From Spirilliplanes yamanashiensis (GTDB lineage Bacteria; Actinomycetota; Actinomycetes; Mycobacteriales; Micromonosporaceae), in contig NZ_BOOY01000042.1 of assembly GCF_016863475.1 (NCBI RefSeq), positions 1 through 64,000 on the forward strand: DNA of 64,000 bases. Reading direction: 5' to 3'. The translations under genes were made by a program, and so were the position numbers. The notes below the pieces were generated by a model. It saw only the letters and a list, made by a program, of their open reading frames with translations, searched no databases and was not told the DNA's origin. Positions 46,922 to 55,766 of the stretch are shown piece after piece; within the stretch, counting starts at the first letter, position 1; each line of letters starts with the position of its first letter.

Positions 46922-47911
46922 ATGATGGACGACCGCACGACGCCGCCCGACGCGGCCCGCCCCGAGCGCCGCAAGGCCCCGCAGACGGCGGGTCCCCGCG
47001 ACCGCCGCAGCACGCCCCGGGGTGCCCCCCGGCGGGCGCCGCGGGTCAGCGTGGTCATCCCGACCCTCAACGAGGCCCGGAACCTGCCGCACGTGTTCGG
47101 CGCGCTGCCGGACGGGCTGCACGAGGTCGTCCTGGTCGACGGCGGCTCGACCGACGACACCGTCGAGGTCGCCCGCCGGCTGCGGCCCGACGTGGTGGTC
47201 GTGCGCCAGACGCGTACGGGCAAGGGCAACGCCCTGGCCAGCGGGTTCGACGCCTGCACCGGCGACGCCATCGTGATGATCGACGCGGACGGCTCGACCG
47301 ACCCGGCCGAGATCACGAAGTTCGTGGAGACCCTGGTCGCCGGCGCCGAGTTCGCCAAGGGCTCGCGCTTCGGCGAGGGCGGCCACAGCAAGGACATCAC
47401 CCCGTTGCGCCGGGTCGGCAACGAAGGGCTGAACCTGATCGTCAACAAGCTCTTCACGACCAAGTTCACCGACCTCTGCTACGGCTACAACGCCTTCTGG
47501 CGTCGCGTCGTGCCCGTGATGGACCTGCCCTCCACCGACCTGGCGCCCGGGCCCGACGGCAAGAAGCTGTGGGGCGACGGCTTCGAGATCGAGACCCTGA
47601 TCAACATCCGGGTGGCGAGCAGCGGGATGCGGGTGAAGGAGGTCTCCAGCATCGAGCACCTGCGCATCCACGGCACCAGCAACCTGAACACCTTCCGCGA
47701 CGGCACGCGGGTGCTGCGCACCATCCTGAGCGAGTTCCACCGCCGCGCCGTGCGGCGCCGGGCCGCCGCCAAGGCCGCCGCGCCGTCGAAGCGGCGGACG
47801 GTCAGCAAGACCGTGCCGGTGCTCGCCGTTCCGGGCGGCAAGTGGTTCGGCCGGGTGGACGCCCTGCTCACCGCCGAGAAGAAGGCCACGGAGAAGGCGG
47901 AGGCGGCCTGA
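46922..47911 (+). CDS. GT2-family glycosyltransferase (polyprenyl-phosphate sugar transferase type)
   Basis: 329 aa. A basic, disordered N-terminus of about 40 residues precedes a GT-A domain: VSVVIPTLNEARNLPHVF, VLVDGGSTDDTVEVAR, TGKGNALASGF, VMIDADGSTDP (DxD-type metal site), KGSRFGEGG. Resembles dolichol-phosphate mannosyltransferase-like enzymes without membrane helices. The C-terminus is basic (RRAVRRRAAAKAAAP). GAGAGG 8 nt before ATG 46922. Overlaps the next glycosyltransferase by 1 bp, so the two probably build one glycan. Confidence 0.9.
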   Translation: MMDDRTTPPDAARPERRKAPQTAGPRDRRSTPRGAPRRAPRVSVVIPTLNEARNLPHVFGALPDGLHEVVLVDGGSTDDTVEVARRLRPDVVVVRQTRTGKGNALASGFDACTGDAIVMIDADGSTDPAEITKFVETLVAGAEFAKGSRFGEGGHSKDITPLRRVGNEGLNLIVNKLFTTKFTDLCYGYNAFWRRVVPVMDLPSTDLAPGPDGKKLWGDGFEIETLINIRVASSGMRVKEVSSIEHLRIHGTSNLNTFRDGTRVLRTILSEFHRRAVRRRAAAKAAAPSKRRTVSKTVPVLAVPGGKWFGRVDALLTAEKKATEKAEAA

Positions 47912-48888
47912 TGGGCGGCGCCGCCGAGGTCAGCATCGTCATCCCGTGCCACACCGAACGCAACTGGGACACCCTGGTCGGCGCCGTCGCGGCGGCGCTG
48001 GGCCAGCACCCGGTCGCGCCGGTGGAGGTCGTCGTGGTGGTGGACCACAACCCGGCCCTGTTCGAGCGCGCCCGCCGCGAGCTGACCTCCGTCACCGTGC
48101 TGGAGAACCGCTTCGAGCAGGGCGCCTCGGGCAACCGCAACACCGGCGCCCAGCACACCACCACCCCGCTGATCGCGTTCCTGGACTGCGACATCGCGGC
48201 GGGCCCGGACTGGCTCGCCCAGCTCACCGAGCCGTTCGCCGACCCGGACGTGGTCGGCACCGGCGGCGCCATCGCGGCCGGCTGGAGCCGCTCGCGCCCG
48301 AGCTGGCTGCCCGACGAGCTGCTGTGGGCGGTCGGCGCCTCGTACACCGGCATGCCCACGACGACCGCGCCGGTGCGCAACGTCTGGTCGGCCAGCATGG
48401 CCGTCCGGCGCGACGCGTTCACCGCGGTCGGCGGCTTCCGCGACGGCTTCGGCAAGATCGGCAAGCGCAACCGGCCGGAGGACACCGACCTGTGCCTGCG
48501 GATGAGCGCCGGCGGCGGCCACTGGATGTACGTGCCCGGCGCCGTCGTCGAGCACGACGTGCCGCGGGAGCGGTCCACGTTCCGCTTCCTGATGCAGCGC
48601 TGCTACGCCGAGGGCCGCGGCAAGGTGCAGATGGCCCGGCTGCTGCGCGGGTCGCGTTCCCTCGGCGCCGAGCGCTCGTACGTCAGCCGCACCCTGCCGC
48701 GCGCGGTGCTGCGGGAGGCGTCGGGCGTGGTGCGCCCCACCGGCCGCGGACGGGCCGGCCACGCCGCCCGCGCCGGGACGGTGCTGGCCGCGGTGACGGC
48801 GGCGGCGGTCGGCGGCGCGGTGGAGGCCCTCGGCGGCGTCCGGCGGGAGCCCCACCCGGCGACCGAGCCGTCCCTGGTCACGACCTGA
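47911..48888 (+). CDS. GT2-family glycosyltransferase
   Basis: 325 aa, ATG 47911 overlapping the previous stop (TGATG). GT-A fold: VSIVIPCHTERNWDTLVGAV, VVVVVDHNP, QGASGNRNTGAQHT, AFLDCDIAAGPDWL (DxD site), then the acceptor part RNVWSASMAVRRDAFTAVGGF and RPEDTDLCLRM (ED catalytic pair). Similar to rhamnosyl- or glucosyl-transferases used in cell-surface polysaccharide assembly. No membrane helix is certain; the Ala-rich segment about residue 288-305 might associate with the membrane. Confidence 0.9.
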   Translation: MGGAAEVSIVIPCHTERNWDTLVGAVAAALGQHPVAPVEVVVVVDHNPALFERARRELTSVTVLENRFEQGASGNRNTGAQHTTTPLIAFLDCDIAAGPDWLAQLTEPFADPDVVGTGGAIAAGWSRSRPSWLPDELLWAVGASYTGMPTTTAPVRNVWSASMAVRRDAFTAVGGFRDGFGKIGKRNRPEDTDLCLRMSAGGGHWMYVPGAVVEHDVPRERSTFRFLMQRCYAEGRGKVQMARLLRGSRSLGAERSYVSRTLPRAVLREASGVVRPTGRGRAGHAARAGTVLAAVTAAAVGGAVEALGGVRREPHPATEPSLVTT

Positions 48889-48895
48889 CGGGACG

Positions 48896-48912
48896 GCCGG
48901 CCGCCGGCCGGC
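48896..48912. terminator. Hairpin between convergent genes
   Basis: GCCGGCC-GCC-GGCCGGC, a perfect 7-3-7 stem-loop filling the 24-bp gap between two convergent stop codons. No T tract. Confidence 0.6.
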
Positions 48913-49434
48913 TCAGGAGAAGCCGATCCAGTTGACGTTCACGAAGTCCGCGCGGGACTCACCGGCGAAGGTCACGTACACGTCGTAGACCCCGCCGACC
49001 GACCGGGTCATGGCGACCGTGTCGGTGCGCCAGCTCTGCCAGCCGCCGGTGTTGCCGACGGCGATCTCGCCGATCACCGGCCCGGTGATGCTGTCGAGGC
49101 GCACCTGCACGGTGCCGGTGACGTGCGGGCGCGCGCCCGAGGCGACGCGGGCCTTGAAGAAGTTGAACGGGAACTCGCGCGGGAAGGCGACGTCGTCGAA
49201 CCGCAGCCAGTCACCGGCGGCGATGTAGGCGGCGTTCTGGCCGCCGTCGACGTCGGTGGTGGGCTCGTTGACGACGCCGTGCTGCGCGTTGGGCAGCTCG
49301 GCCTGCACCCGCGCCGCGAACCGGGTGGCCGGCGGGGTGTCGGCGGCGGCAGCGGGGTGCTGGGCGGCGAGCAGCCCGCCGCCCAGGGCCGCGGCGGCGC
49401 CGACGGAGGCGATGGTGCGGATCAGACGGCTCAT
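48913..49434 (-). CDS. Secreted CBM6-like carbohydrate-binding protein
   Basis: 173 aa. Sec signal peptide (VGAAAALGGGLLAAQHPAAAA, cleavage near residue 31). The mature protein is a single carbohydrate-binding module of the CBM6 type: RVQAELPNAQHGV (calcium-site Glu), AGDWLRFDDVAFP, KARVASGA, GTVQVRLDSITGPVIGEI, GGVYDVYVTFAG and the ending VNVNWIGFS. No catalytic domain, so it acts as a free lectin-like protein. GGAAGGA 8 nt before ATG 49434. A decayed exported hydrolase lies directly upstream. Confidence 0.88.
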   Translation of the reverse strand: MSRLIRTIASVGAAAALGGGLLAAQHPAAAADTPPATRFAARVQAELPNAQHGVVNEPTTDVDGGQNAAYIAAGDWLRFDDVAFPREFPFNFFKARVASGARPHVTGTVQVRLDSITGPVIGEIAVGNTGGWQSWRTDTVAMTRSVGGVYDVYVTFAGESRADFVNVNWIGFS

Positions 49435-49534
49435 GGGGGTGGGTCCTTCCGGCCGGCGGTGGCGGGGCGGGTACCCCCGTGGCGGCAGCCCGCCGGAAAG
49501 AATTTCACTTCATGAGCCGTTACGGCGTCAAGAA

Positions 49535-50129
49535 TTACGACGAAGTCCTGCCCTGACGCACCTGGAACGTGGTCAGCACGGCGGCGTGGTCGGACGTCCA
49601 GGCGTTGGCGCCGTGGTTCGGGATGGCCTGCGGGGCGCCGACGACGAGCGCCTATGAGCCGAGGACCGGCCAGCCGCACTTGGCGTAGACGCCCGGGTCA
49701 CTGTGGACCTGCCGGACGTGTCGACCCGCGCGTTGAAGTTGCCGGTCAACAGCACCGGCGTGGTGGCGGACCGGTCGAGCTGAGGATGCCCACGTCGGCG
49801 CCGTCGTCGTGGTGGCACCAGCCCAGCGCCGCACCCAGAGCGGCCGCGGCGCGGTCGTTCTCCTGGAATCCGACCACGTCGACGGCGCGCTCGACCAGGA
49901 ACCGCAGTTGCTTGGCCCGCACGTACTGCCACCGGTGCGGCTCGCCCACGAACGTCTGGTCGACGGGGCCGTTGCCGGGGTCGGTGCAGACGCCCACCCA
50001 GTTGGTGGGGTCCGCCGCGCCGACCCGGAAGTCCGCCTGGACGCTCTCGCCCTGCCGGACGGACGACGTCCGGACGCTCAGGCTGCCGCCGTCCGGGCCG
50101 CCGCCGCAGGCGCCGTCGTCCTGCCACAC
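49535..50129 (-). pseudogene. Frameshifted endonuclease/exonuclease/phosphatase family protein
   Basis: Pieces of one protein are spread over three frames of the minus strand. Frame 1 from about 50129 to 49780 encodes a calcium-binding-like N-terminal part (DPTNWVGVCTDPGNGPVDQTF) joined to RAVDVVGFQENDRAAAALGAALG and DDGADVGILSS, the start of an EEP domain. Frame 2 continues with PVLLTGNFNARVD (family motif GDFN, here GNFN). Frame 3 gives ALVVGAPQAIPNHG and SDHAAVLTTFQV, the usual C-terminal SDH motif, ending at TAA 49537-49535. At least two frameshifts, internal deletions and no signal peptide or start show that the gene is dead. Confidence 0.75.
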
Positions 50130-50316
50130 ACCGGAGCCGCCGGCCCGCGGTCAACGGTTGTCAGAGGTCTTTGAAGATTGATTGCTCCGCAGTTTTCGAT
50201 TTCGTGGAAATGGCCCCGGAACACGGCGGCGCAGCTAATAATATTGGTTTCCGGAATTGACGATTCTTTGGCGCTGATCGCGCAGGTCCGCATGGGTGAC
50301 GCCGAACAGTGATGAC

Positions 50317-52971
50317 ATGGGAACCAGCAGGCGACAGCTCGCGTCGCGCGCCCTTCTGGCGTCCCTGCCTGCCCTCGCACTGGTGGGTACGGCGTTGACA
50401 CTGGACGATACGTGGAGTGCCTTCTCCGGGACGACGAGCAACCCCGGCAACGTGTGGCGGGCGAACGTCCCGGCGATCACGCTGTCGCACACGGCGGTCA
50501 GGGGACCGTTCCCCCGGGCGCTCACCGGCTCGCTGACCGGTTTTCTGCCGAACGAGACCGTCACCTACCGGCTGGACGCGGCGACCGCGCTGACCGGCTC
50601 CCCCGCGGCCGTCGACGGCGCTGGGGCGGCGGGCATCACGTCGCTGTCGATCCCGGCGGCGGCCGAGGGCGCCCACGTCGTCCACGCGATCGGTGGGCAG
50701 GGGTCGCAGGCGTCCGTCCCGATCGTCGTCGACACCGTCGCGCCGGTCGTGTCCTCGTCGGCGAGCCCGGCCGCCAACGGCAACGGCTGGCACAGCTCGG
50801 TCCCCGTGCAGGTCACTCTCGCCGGCACCGACGGGTCCGGCAGCGGAGTCGCGCAGATCCGGTACACGACCGACGGCTCCGACCCGGTGTCGTCGGGCAC
50901 CGCCCAGACCTACGCGGCCCCGTTCGCGGTGACGTCCAGCACGACCGTGCGGTTCGTCGCGACGGACGTCGCCGGCAACTCGTCCGCCACCGGCACCCGC
51001 GCCGTCACCATCGACACCACCGCCCCGGGCACGCCGGTGCTGTCGTTCTCGGCACTGTCCAACGCGTACTGGAACGGCGGCGGCTCCACCGTCTGGTACC
51101 GGGGCGGCCAGTCCGGCGGCTCGTTCACGGTGACGGCGAGCTCGTCCGACGCGCAGTCCGGGATCGGCTCGTGGGCGATGCCGAACCTCGGCACCGGCTG
51201 GACGGCGCCCGGCACGACCAGCCCGCAGACCTACGCGTGGTCGTCGGCCCATCCCGCCGTCCCCGGCACCGTCACCGTCACCGCGCACAACGCCGCCGGG
51301 CTGTCCGCGTCGGCCCCGTTCTCGGCGACCCCGGACAACACCGGGCCCGCGGGCGGCTCGGTCGACTTCGTGAACGGCGCCGCACCCGCCTCGATCACGG
51401 TCACCTTCAGCGCGGGGACCGACGCGGGCGTCGGCGTGCTCGGCGCCGCACCGCTGCTGCAGCGCGCCCAGGCCACGCTGACCGGCAACACCTGCGGGTC
51501 GTTCGGGGCGTTCGCGACCGTCACCGGCGGGACGAACCCGTCCTCGCCGTTCACCGACGCCACCCCGGCGATCGGCCGCTGCTACCGCTACCAGTACGTC
51601 GTGGCCGACGTCCTCGGCAACACGACCACCTACGGCAGCGCGAACGTCGCCAAGCGGTACAGCACGTACGCCGCGGCGGTCGGCGGCGCCCCGTCGCTGG
51701 GCCGCTGGTACCGGCTCGGCGAGGCGACGATCTCGGCCGACAACATGACCGGCGCGACCGGCGCGACCCTGCAGAGCCGGGCCGGCGAGACCGCCGCCAC
51801 CTGGACGAAGCTGCTCGGCAGCGCGGACGGCATCATCACCGACCTCGGCCGGCTGCGCAAGGGCGGCAACAGCACGTACGGCAACGTGTACTACACGAAC
51901 GCGATCCCGCCGAGCGCCGACTACAAGGTGGAGGCGTACTCCTCGCAGAAGGCCGACAACGACATCCGGCTCACCGAGGACGCCGGCGGGCTCGTCGGCC
52001 GGGTCAACACCGGCACGAACTCCTACTACATGGCCCGGCGGGAGCACTACGCGAGCACCGGCTACCTGCGGCTCTACCGCGTCGTCAACGGCACCCCCAC
52101 CAAGATCGGCGAGTACGCCGGCATCGGCATGAACCCGATCGGCGACTGGTTCAACCTGAGCCTGGACATGAACGGCACCACGATCCGCGTGCTGGAGGAC
52201 GGCCTGGAGCGGATCAGCTACGTCGACACCACCGCCAACCGCATCACCGCCGCGGGCCGGGCCGGCATCACCCTCGGCGACGCCCTGGGCGCCATCGCCA
52301 ACACCCACACCAACAGCCACGGCCTGCACTTCGACAACTTCCGGGTCACCCCGCCCATGGCCGACGAGACCGGCGCGGCGGACGGGCTGTACTACGTCAC
52401 GACGACCCTCGGCGGCTCGGGGGCGCTCACCGGCGACAGCAACACCGCGGCCGCCTACAACGGCGGCCAGGACTCCAGCCGTGCCGCGCGGCCGGTCCTC
52501 GACACCTTCACCGCCGAGTACTGGTTCAAGTCCACCCAGGGCCTCTACCTCAACCCCGGCTTCGCCGGCGGCGCCGCCCTCGTCGACGCCGACGCCACGG
52601 GCGCGGCCGACGACTGGGGCAGCAGCCTGCGGTCGGACGGCCGGGTGGTGGCGGGTGTCGGCGACGCGGGCGGCTCCGACGTCGCCATCCAGTCGGCCAC
52701 CGGCTTCAACGACGGCGCCTGGCACCACGTCGCCTTCACCCGCAACGGCGTCACGGGCGCGCTGGCCCTGTACGTCGACGGCGTCCTGCAGGCCACCGGC
52801 ACCGGCCCGGCCACCACCCGCGACGCCGGCACCCTCATCCGGTTCGGCCGACGGGCCAGCGACGGCGCCAACGCCTACCTGGGGTCCCTCGACGAGGTGG
52901 CCGTCTACCACGGCGAGCTGTCCGCCCAGGAGATCCTCGCCCACCACAACCTCGGCCGCGGACAGGGCTGA
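50317..52971 (+). CDS. Large exoprotein with SipW-type N-terminus, CHB_HEX_C-like and LamG domains
   Basis: 884 aa from ATG 50317 (GTG 50296 in frame). Signal region RALLASLPALALVGTALTL is followed by DDTWSAFSGTTSNPGN, a pattern of TasA/SipW-class exported proteins. Residues about 165-225 resemble a CHB_HEX_C domain (IRYTTDGSDPVSSGTAQTYA). Residues about 465-680 form a jelly-roll-like domain (NAIPPSADYKVEAYSS, GLHFDNFRVTPP). Residues about 730-875 form a LamG/concanavalin-like domain (WHHVAFTRNGVTGALALYVDG, LGSLDEVAVYHGELSAQEI). Nineteen bp upstream of pseudopilin cassette B, so it is probably the main cargo or tip of that system. No strong ribosome site. Confidence 0.82.
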   Translation: MGTSRRQLASRALLASLPALALVGTALTLDDTWSAFSGTTSNPGNVWRANVPAITLSHTAVRGPFPRALTGSLTGFLPNETVTYRLDAATALTGSPAAVDGAGAAGITSLSIPAAAEGAHVVHAIGGQGSQASVPIVVDTVAPVVSSSASPAANGNGWHSSVPVQVTLAGTDGSGSGVAQIRYTTDGSDPVSSGTAQTYAAPFAVTSSTTVRFVATDVAGNSSATGTRAVTIDTTAPGTPVLSFSALSNAYWNGGGSTVWYRGGQSGGSFTVTASSSDAQSGIGSWAMPNLGTGWTAPGTTSPQTYAWSSAHPAVPGTVTVTAHNAAGLSASAPFSATPDNTGPAGGSVDFVNGAAPASITVTFSAGTDAGVGVLGAAPLLQRAQATLTGNTCGSFGAFATVTGGTNPSSPFTDATPAIGRCYRYQYVVADVLGNTTTYGSANVAKRYSTYAAAVGGAPSLGRWYRLGEATISADNMTGATGATLQSRAGETAATWTKLLGSADGIITDLGRLRKGGNSTYGNVYYTNAIPPSADYKVEAYSSQKADNDIRLTEDAGGLVGRVNTGTNSYYMARREHYASTGYLRLYRVVNGTPTKIGEYAGIGMNPIGDWFNLSLDMNGTTIRVLEDGLERISYVDTTANRITAAGRAGITLGDALGAIANTHTNSHGLHFDNFRVTPPMADETGAADGLYYVTTTLGGSGALTGDSNTAAAYNGGQDSSRAARPVLDTFTAEYWFKSTQGLYLNPGFAGGAALVDADATGAADDWGSSLRSDGRVVAGVGDAGGSDVAIQSATGFNDGAWHHVAFTRNGVTGALALYVDGVLQATGTGPATTRDAGTLIRFGRRASDGANAYLGSLDEVAVYHGELSAQEILAHHNLGRGQG

Positions 52972-52990
52972 GCAGAAGGGAACCTGGTCG

Positions 52991-53593
52991 ATGAACGAGC
53001 CGCGCGCGCCCCGCCTGCGCCTCGCCGGTGACGGCGGCATGACCCTGATCGAGACCCTGGTCGCGATGACGGTCATGACGCTCGTCGGCGCGCTGGCGCT
53101 CGCGGGGATCGTGCAGCTGCGCCGCACGACGGCCTCCGTCGGCGACCTGTCGGCCGTGTCGTCGGGCCTGCACGTGACGTTCCAGCGGCTGGACCGCGAG
53201 ATCCGGTACGCGTACGGCATCACCGAGCCGGCCACGGGCCTGTCGCCGGCCGGCTACCGCTACGTCGAGTACGAGCTGCACGCCGACGGGGTGCGGCGGT
53301 GCACCCAGCTGCGCGTCGGCGGCTCGCCGGGCACCTTCCAGGCCCGGTCGAGGGACGGCGCGGCCGCGGCCGGGGGGTGGCGGACCCTCGCGTCCGGCGT
53401 CGGCGCCGGCGCCCGGTTCACCCGCCGGGACGCCACCACGAGCGGGTCCCCGCACCAGCAGCTCACCGTCAACCTGGCCGTCGCGGCGGGTGGCGCCGCC
53501 GCCCGCTCCGGCGAGTACACCTTCACCGCGCTGAACACCCACACCGGCACAGCGACCGAGCAGCCGGTGTGCGCCGGCCTGGGCCGGCCGTGA
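52991..53593 (+). CDS. Pseudopilin-like protein, cassette B gene 1
   Basis: 200 aa. The clearest prepilin motif in the window: leader ending RLAGDGG, then MTLIETLVAMTVMTLVGAL with Glu at +5 and a hydrophobic helix. The exported domain is homologous to cassette A gene 1 (FQRLDREIRYAYGI, CTQLRV, WRTLAS, HQQLTV, FTALNT), with two Cys. GAAGGGA precedes ATG 52991 by about 11 nt. The next gene overlaps by 4 bp. Confidence 0.82.
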   Translation: MNEPRAPRLRLAGDGGMTLIETLVAMTVMTLVGALALAGIVQLRRTTASVGDLSAVSSGLHVTFQRLDREIRYAYGITEPATGLSPAGYRYVEYELHADGVRRCTQLRVGGSPGTFQARSRDGAAAAGGWRTLASGVGAGARFTRRDATTSGSPHQQLTVNLAVAAGGAAARSGEYTFTALNTHTGTATEQPVCAGLGRP

Positions 53594-55149
53594 CCGGGCG
53601 CCGCGCCGGCGACGAGGGGTCGATGCCGCTGGCGATGCTGATCGTCATCGTCGGCGCCGGGCTCGGCCTGCTCATGTCGAACGCGCTGCTGGTCAACATC
53701 ACGGAGACCCGGACGAGCAGCGGGCGCGCGGCGTCCCTGCTCGCGGCGCGCAGCGGGCTCAGCAGCGCGCTGGGCACCCTGCGGGCCGCCCGGCTGTCCG
53801 GCGGCGGCGGCGACACCGGCGAGCTGCCGTGCCTCCCGGCGGGCGGCCCCGCGGTGACCGGCACCGCCGGTTCCGGGTCGTCGGCGTACGCGGTGACGAT
53901 CCGGTACCTCCTGCTCGACCCCGAGGGGCGCAGCCTGGCCTGGGTGCAGGCGAACAGCCGGCCGTGCGCCGACCAGCTCGCCGCCACGCCCAACTTCGCG
54001 CACCTGACGGCGGTCGGCACCACGGCCGGCGGCAACCGGCGGACGCTGAGCGCCACCTACGTGTTCAAGACGGAGGGCCGGACGAACACCGCCGGCGGCC
54101 GCATCAAGGTCCTCGACGTGGGCGGCACCAACCGGCTGTGCCTCGACGCCGGCAACCTGGCGACCGTCTACTCCGGCATCCCGCTGCGGATGCGGCTGTG
54201 CAACCCGGCGGACTTCGCCCAGCCCGCCGTCCCGCAGCAGCGGTTCGGCTACCAGCCGAACGCCACCATCAACCTGGTCGGCGCGGACCCGGCCCGGTTC
54301 CCGACCGGCCTGTGCGTCGACACGTCCGGCGTAGGCGCGCAGGCGCTCAACCAGAAGCTGGTCCTCAAGCACTGCGCAAGCGGCAGCGGCCTGGCCCGCC
54401 AGCAGTGGTACATCAACACCGCCAGCGGCTTCTTCGGCCCCAACGCCGACCGCACCGGGTTCAACAGCTTCTGCTGGAGCGTCCAGCAGCGCGACACCGA
54501 CGGCAGCGAGATCCTGCTCAACAGCACCAGCGGCGGCGTCACCGGCGGCAACTCCGCCTGCAACACGTCGTTCCCGAACAACTACCAGTCCTGGCACCTC
54601 GACGGCCCGACCGGCTCGGGCCCGGCCGGTCCCGCGACGCGGCAGCTGGTCAACTACGAGACGTTCAGCCGGTGCTTCGACTACGACTCGATCAGCAACA
54701 TCGTCAAGACGTTCCCGTGCAAGGGCCACCCCGACCCCGCCTCGACGAGCTACTGGAACCAGATCTGGTACCTGCCGGAGCCGGGCCAGGCGGCGGGCCC
54801 GGTGTACTACCTGACGACCGGCGGCACCAAGCGGTGCATCGTGGCGCCGCCGAACCCCCACGCCACCGACTCGGAGGACCTGAAGGCCGGCATCGTGGAC
54901 TGCCCGGCCGTGCTCCCCCGCAACATGCTGTTCGTGAACCGGGGCGCGGACACCCCCACGTTCGACGAGGCGTACCGCATCGAGGGCACGGGCACCTGGG
55001 CCGGCACGTGTATGGGCACCCTGGGCAGGCAGGCCGGCGAACAGGGCGTCGTCGTGGGCTTCGAGCCGTGCACCGGCCACGCGGCCCAGAAGTGGAACGC
55101 CGACGCGCGCACGGCCGCCGGCGGCCTGACGGGCGTCGTGGAGCGATGA
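53590..55149 (+). CDS. Membrane-anchored ricin-trefoil protein (PilX-like N-terminus), cassette B gene 2
   Basis: 519 aa from GTG 53590 (GTGA overlap). The N-terminal EGSMPLAML and one membrane helix, then AASLLAARSGLSSALGTL, match cassette A gene 2. The exported portion has ricin-type trefoil signatures: LCLDAGN, ARQQWYIN, NQIWYLP, AQKWNAD, and many Cys. FDEAYRIEGTGTWAGTCM is shared with the paralogue. Probable surface lectin associated with a pilus or pseudopilus; the sugar bound is unknown. Confidence 0.82.
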   Translation: MTGRRAGDEGSMPLAMLIVIVGAGLGLLMSNALLVNITETRTSSGRAASLLAARSGLSSALGTLRAARLSGGGGDTGELPCLPAGGPAVTGTAGSGSSAYAVTIRYLLLDPEGRSLAWVQANSRPCADQLAATPNFAHLTAVGTTAGGNRRTLSATYVFKTEGRTNTAGGRIKVLDVGGTNRLCLDAGNLATVYSGIPLRMRLCNPADFAQPAVPQQRFGYQPNATINLVGADPARFPTGLCVDTSGVGAQALNQKLVLKHCASGSGLARQQWYINTASGFFGPNADRTGFNSFCWSVQQRDTDGSEILLNSTSGGVTGGNSACNTSFPNNYQSWHLDGPTGSGPAGPATRQLVNYETFSRCFDYDSISNIVKTFPCKGHPDPASTSYWNQIWYLPEPGQAAGPVYYLTTGGTKRCIVAPPNPHATDSEDLKAGIVDCPAVLPRNMLFVNRGADTPTFDEAYRIEGTGTWAGTCMGTLGRQAGEQGVVVGFEPCTGHAAQKWNADARTAAGGLTGVVER

Positions 55150-55754
55150 CCCGCCGGCTCGCCCCCGAGCGGGACGGCGACGCGGGCGTCACGCTGCTCG
55201 AAGTCGTCGTCGCCCTCGCCGTCATCGCCGCCGCCCTGGCGTCCCTGCTCGCCTTCTTCGTCCGGGCGGTGGAGACGACCCGCGTGCACACCGACCGGCA
55301 GGCCGCCACCCGCTACGCCGTCGTGGCGATGGAGCGGGTGAGCCTGCTGCCCGGCACCGCCGTGCTCGTCAACCGCCCGCACGCGGCGGTCCAGGCCCAG
55401 TGGAGCCGGTCGCGCCCGCCGCAGGTCGACGCCCTGCTCGCCGCGACCCGCACCGAGATGGCCTGGTCGGCGCAGACGGCCGCCGTCGAGGGACTGCCCA
55501 CCGCGCCGGAGCGGGTCACCGACGGCGGCGCGCCGACGAAGTTCACCCGGCACTGGTACGTCGGCCGGTGCTGGCAGCAGCCCACGGGCGGTGACTGCGT
55601 CGTGGTGCCGGCCGCGCAACGGCCCGCCCGGGTGGCGATGTTCCGCGTGGTCGTCGCGGTGCAGTGGGCGTCGGCCGACTGCGACGGCGGCCAGTGCTTC
55701 CACGTCGAGTCGATGCTCGCCAACGTCGACCGCACCGACCCCGCCTTCGAGTGA
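55146..55754 (+). CDS. Pseudopilin-like protein, cassette B gene 3
   Basis: 202 aa, ATG 55146 overlapping the previous stop (ATGA). Leader ends RDGDAG, then VTLLEVVVALAVIAAALASLLAF, a prepilin-type N-terminus with Glu at +5. The rest parallels cassette A gene 3 in length and motifs (GGAPTKFTRHWYVGRCW, GGDCVVVPAAQRPARV, FRVVVAVQW, GGQC). Last gene of the LamG-pseudopilin operon; the convergent gene ends 12 bp further on. Confidence 0.82.
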   Translation: MTRRLAPERDGDAGVTLLEVVVALAVIAAALASLLAFFVRAVETTRVHTDRQAATRYAVVAMERVSLLPGTAVLVNRPHAAVQAQWSRSRPPQVDALLAATRTEMAWSAQTAAVEGLPTAPERVTDGGAPTKFTRHWYVGRCWQQPTGGDCVVVPAAQRPARVAMFRVVVAVQWASADCDGGQCFHVESMLANVDRTDPAFE

Positions 55755-55766
55755 GCGCTCCGGCCG

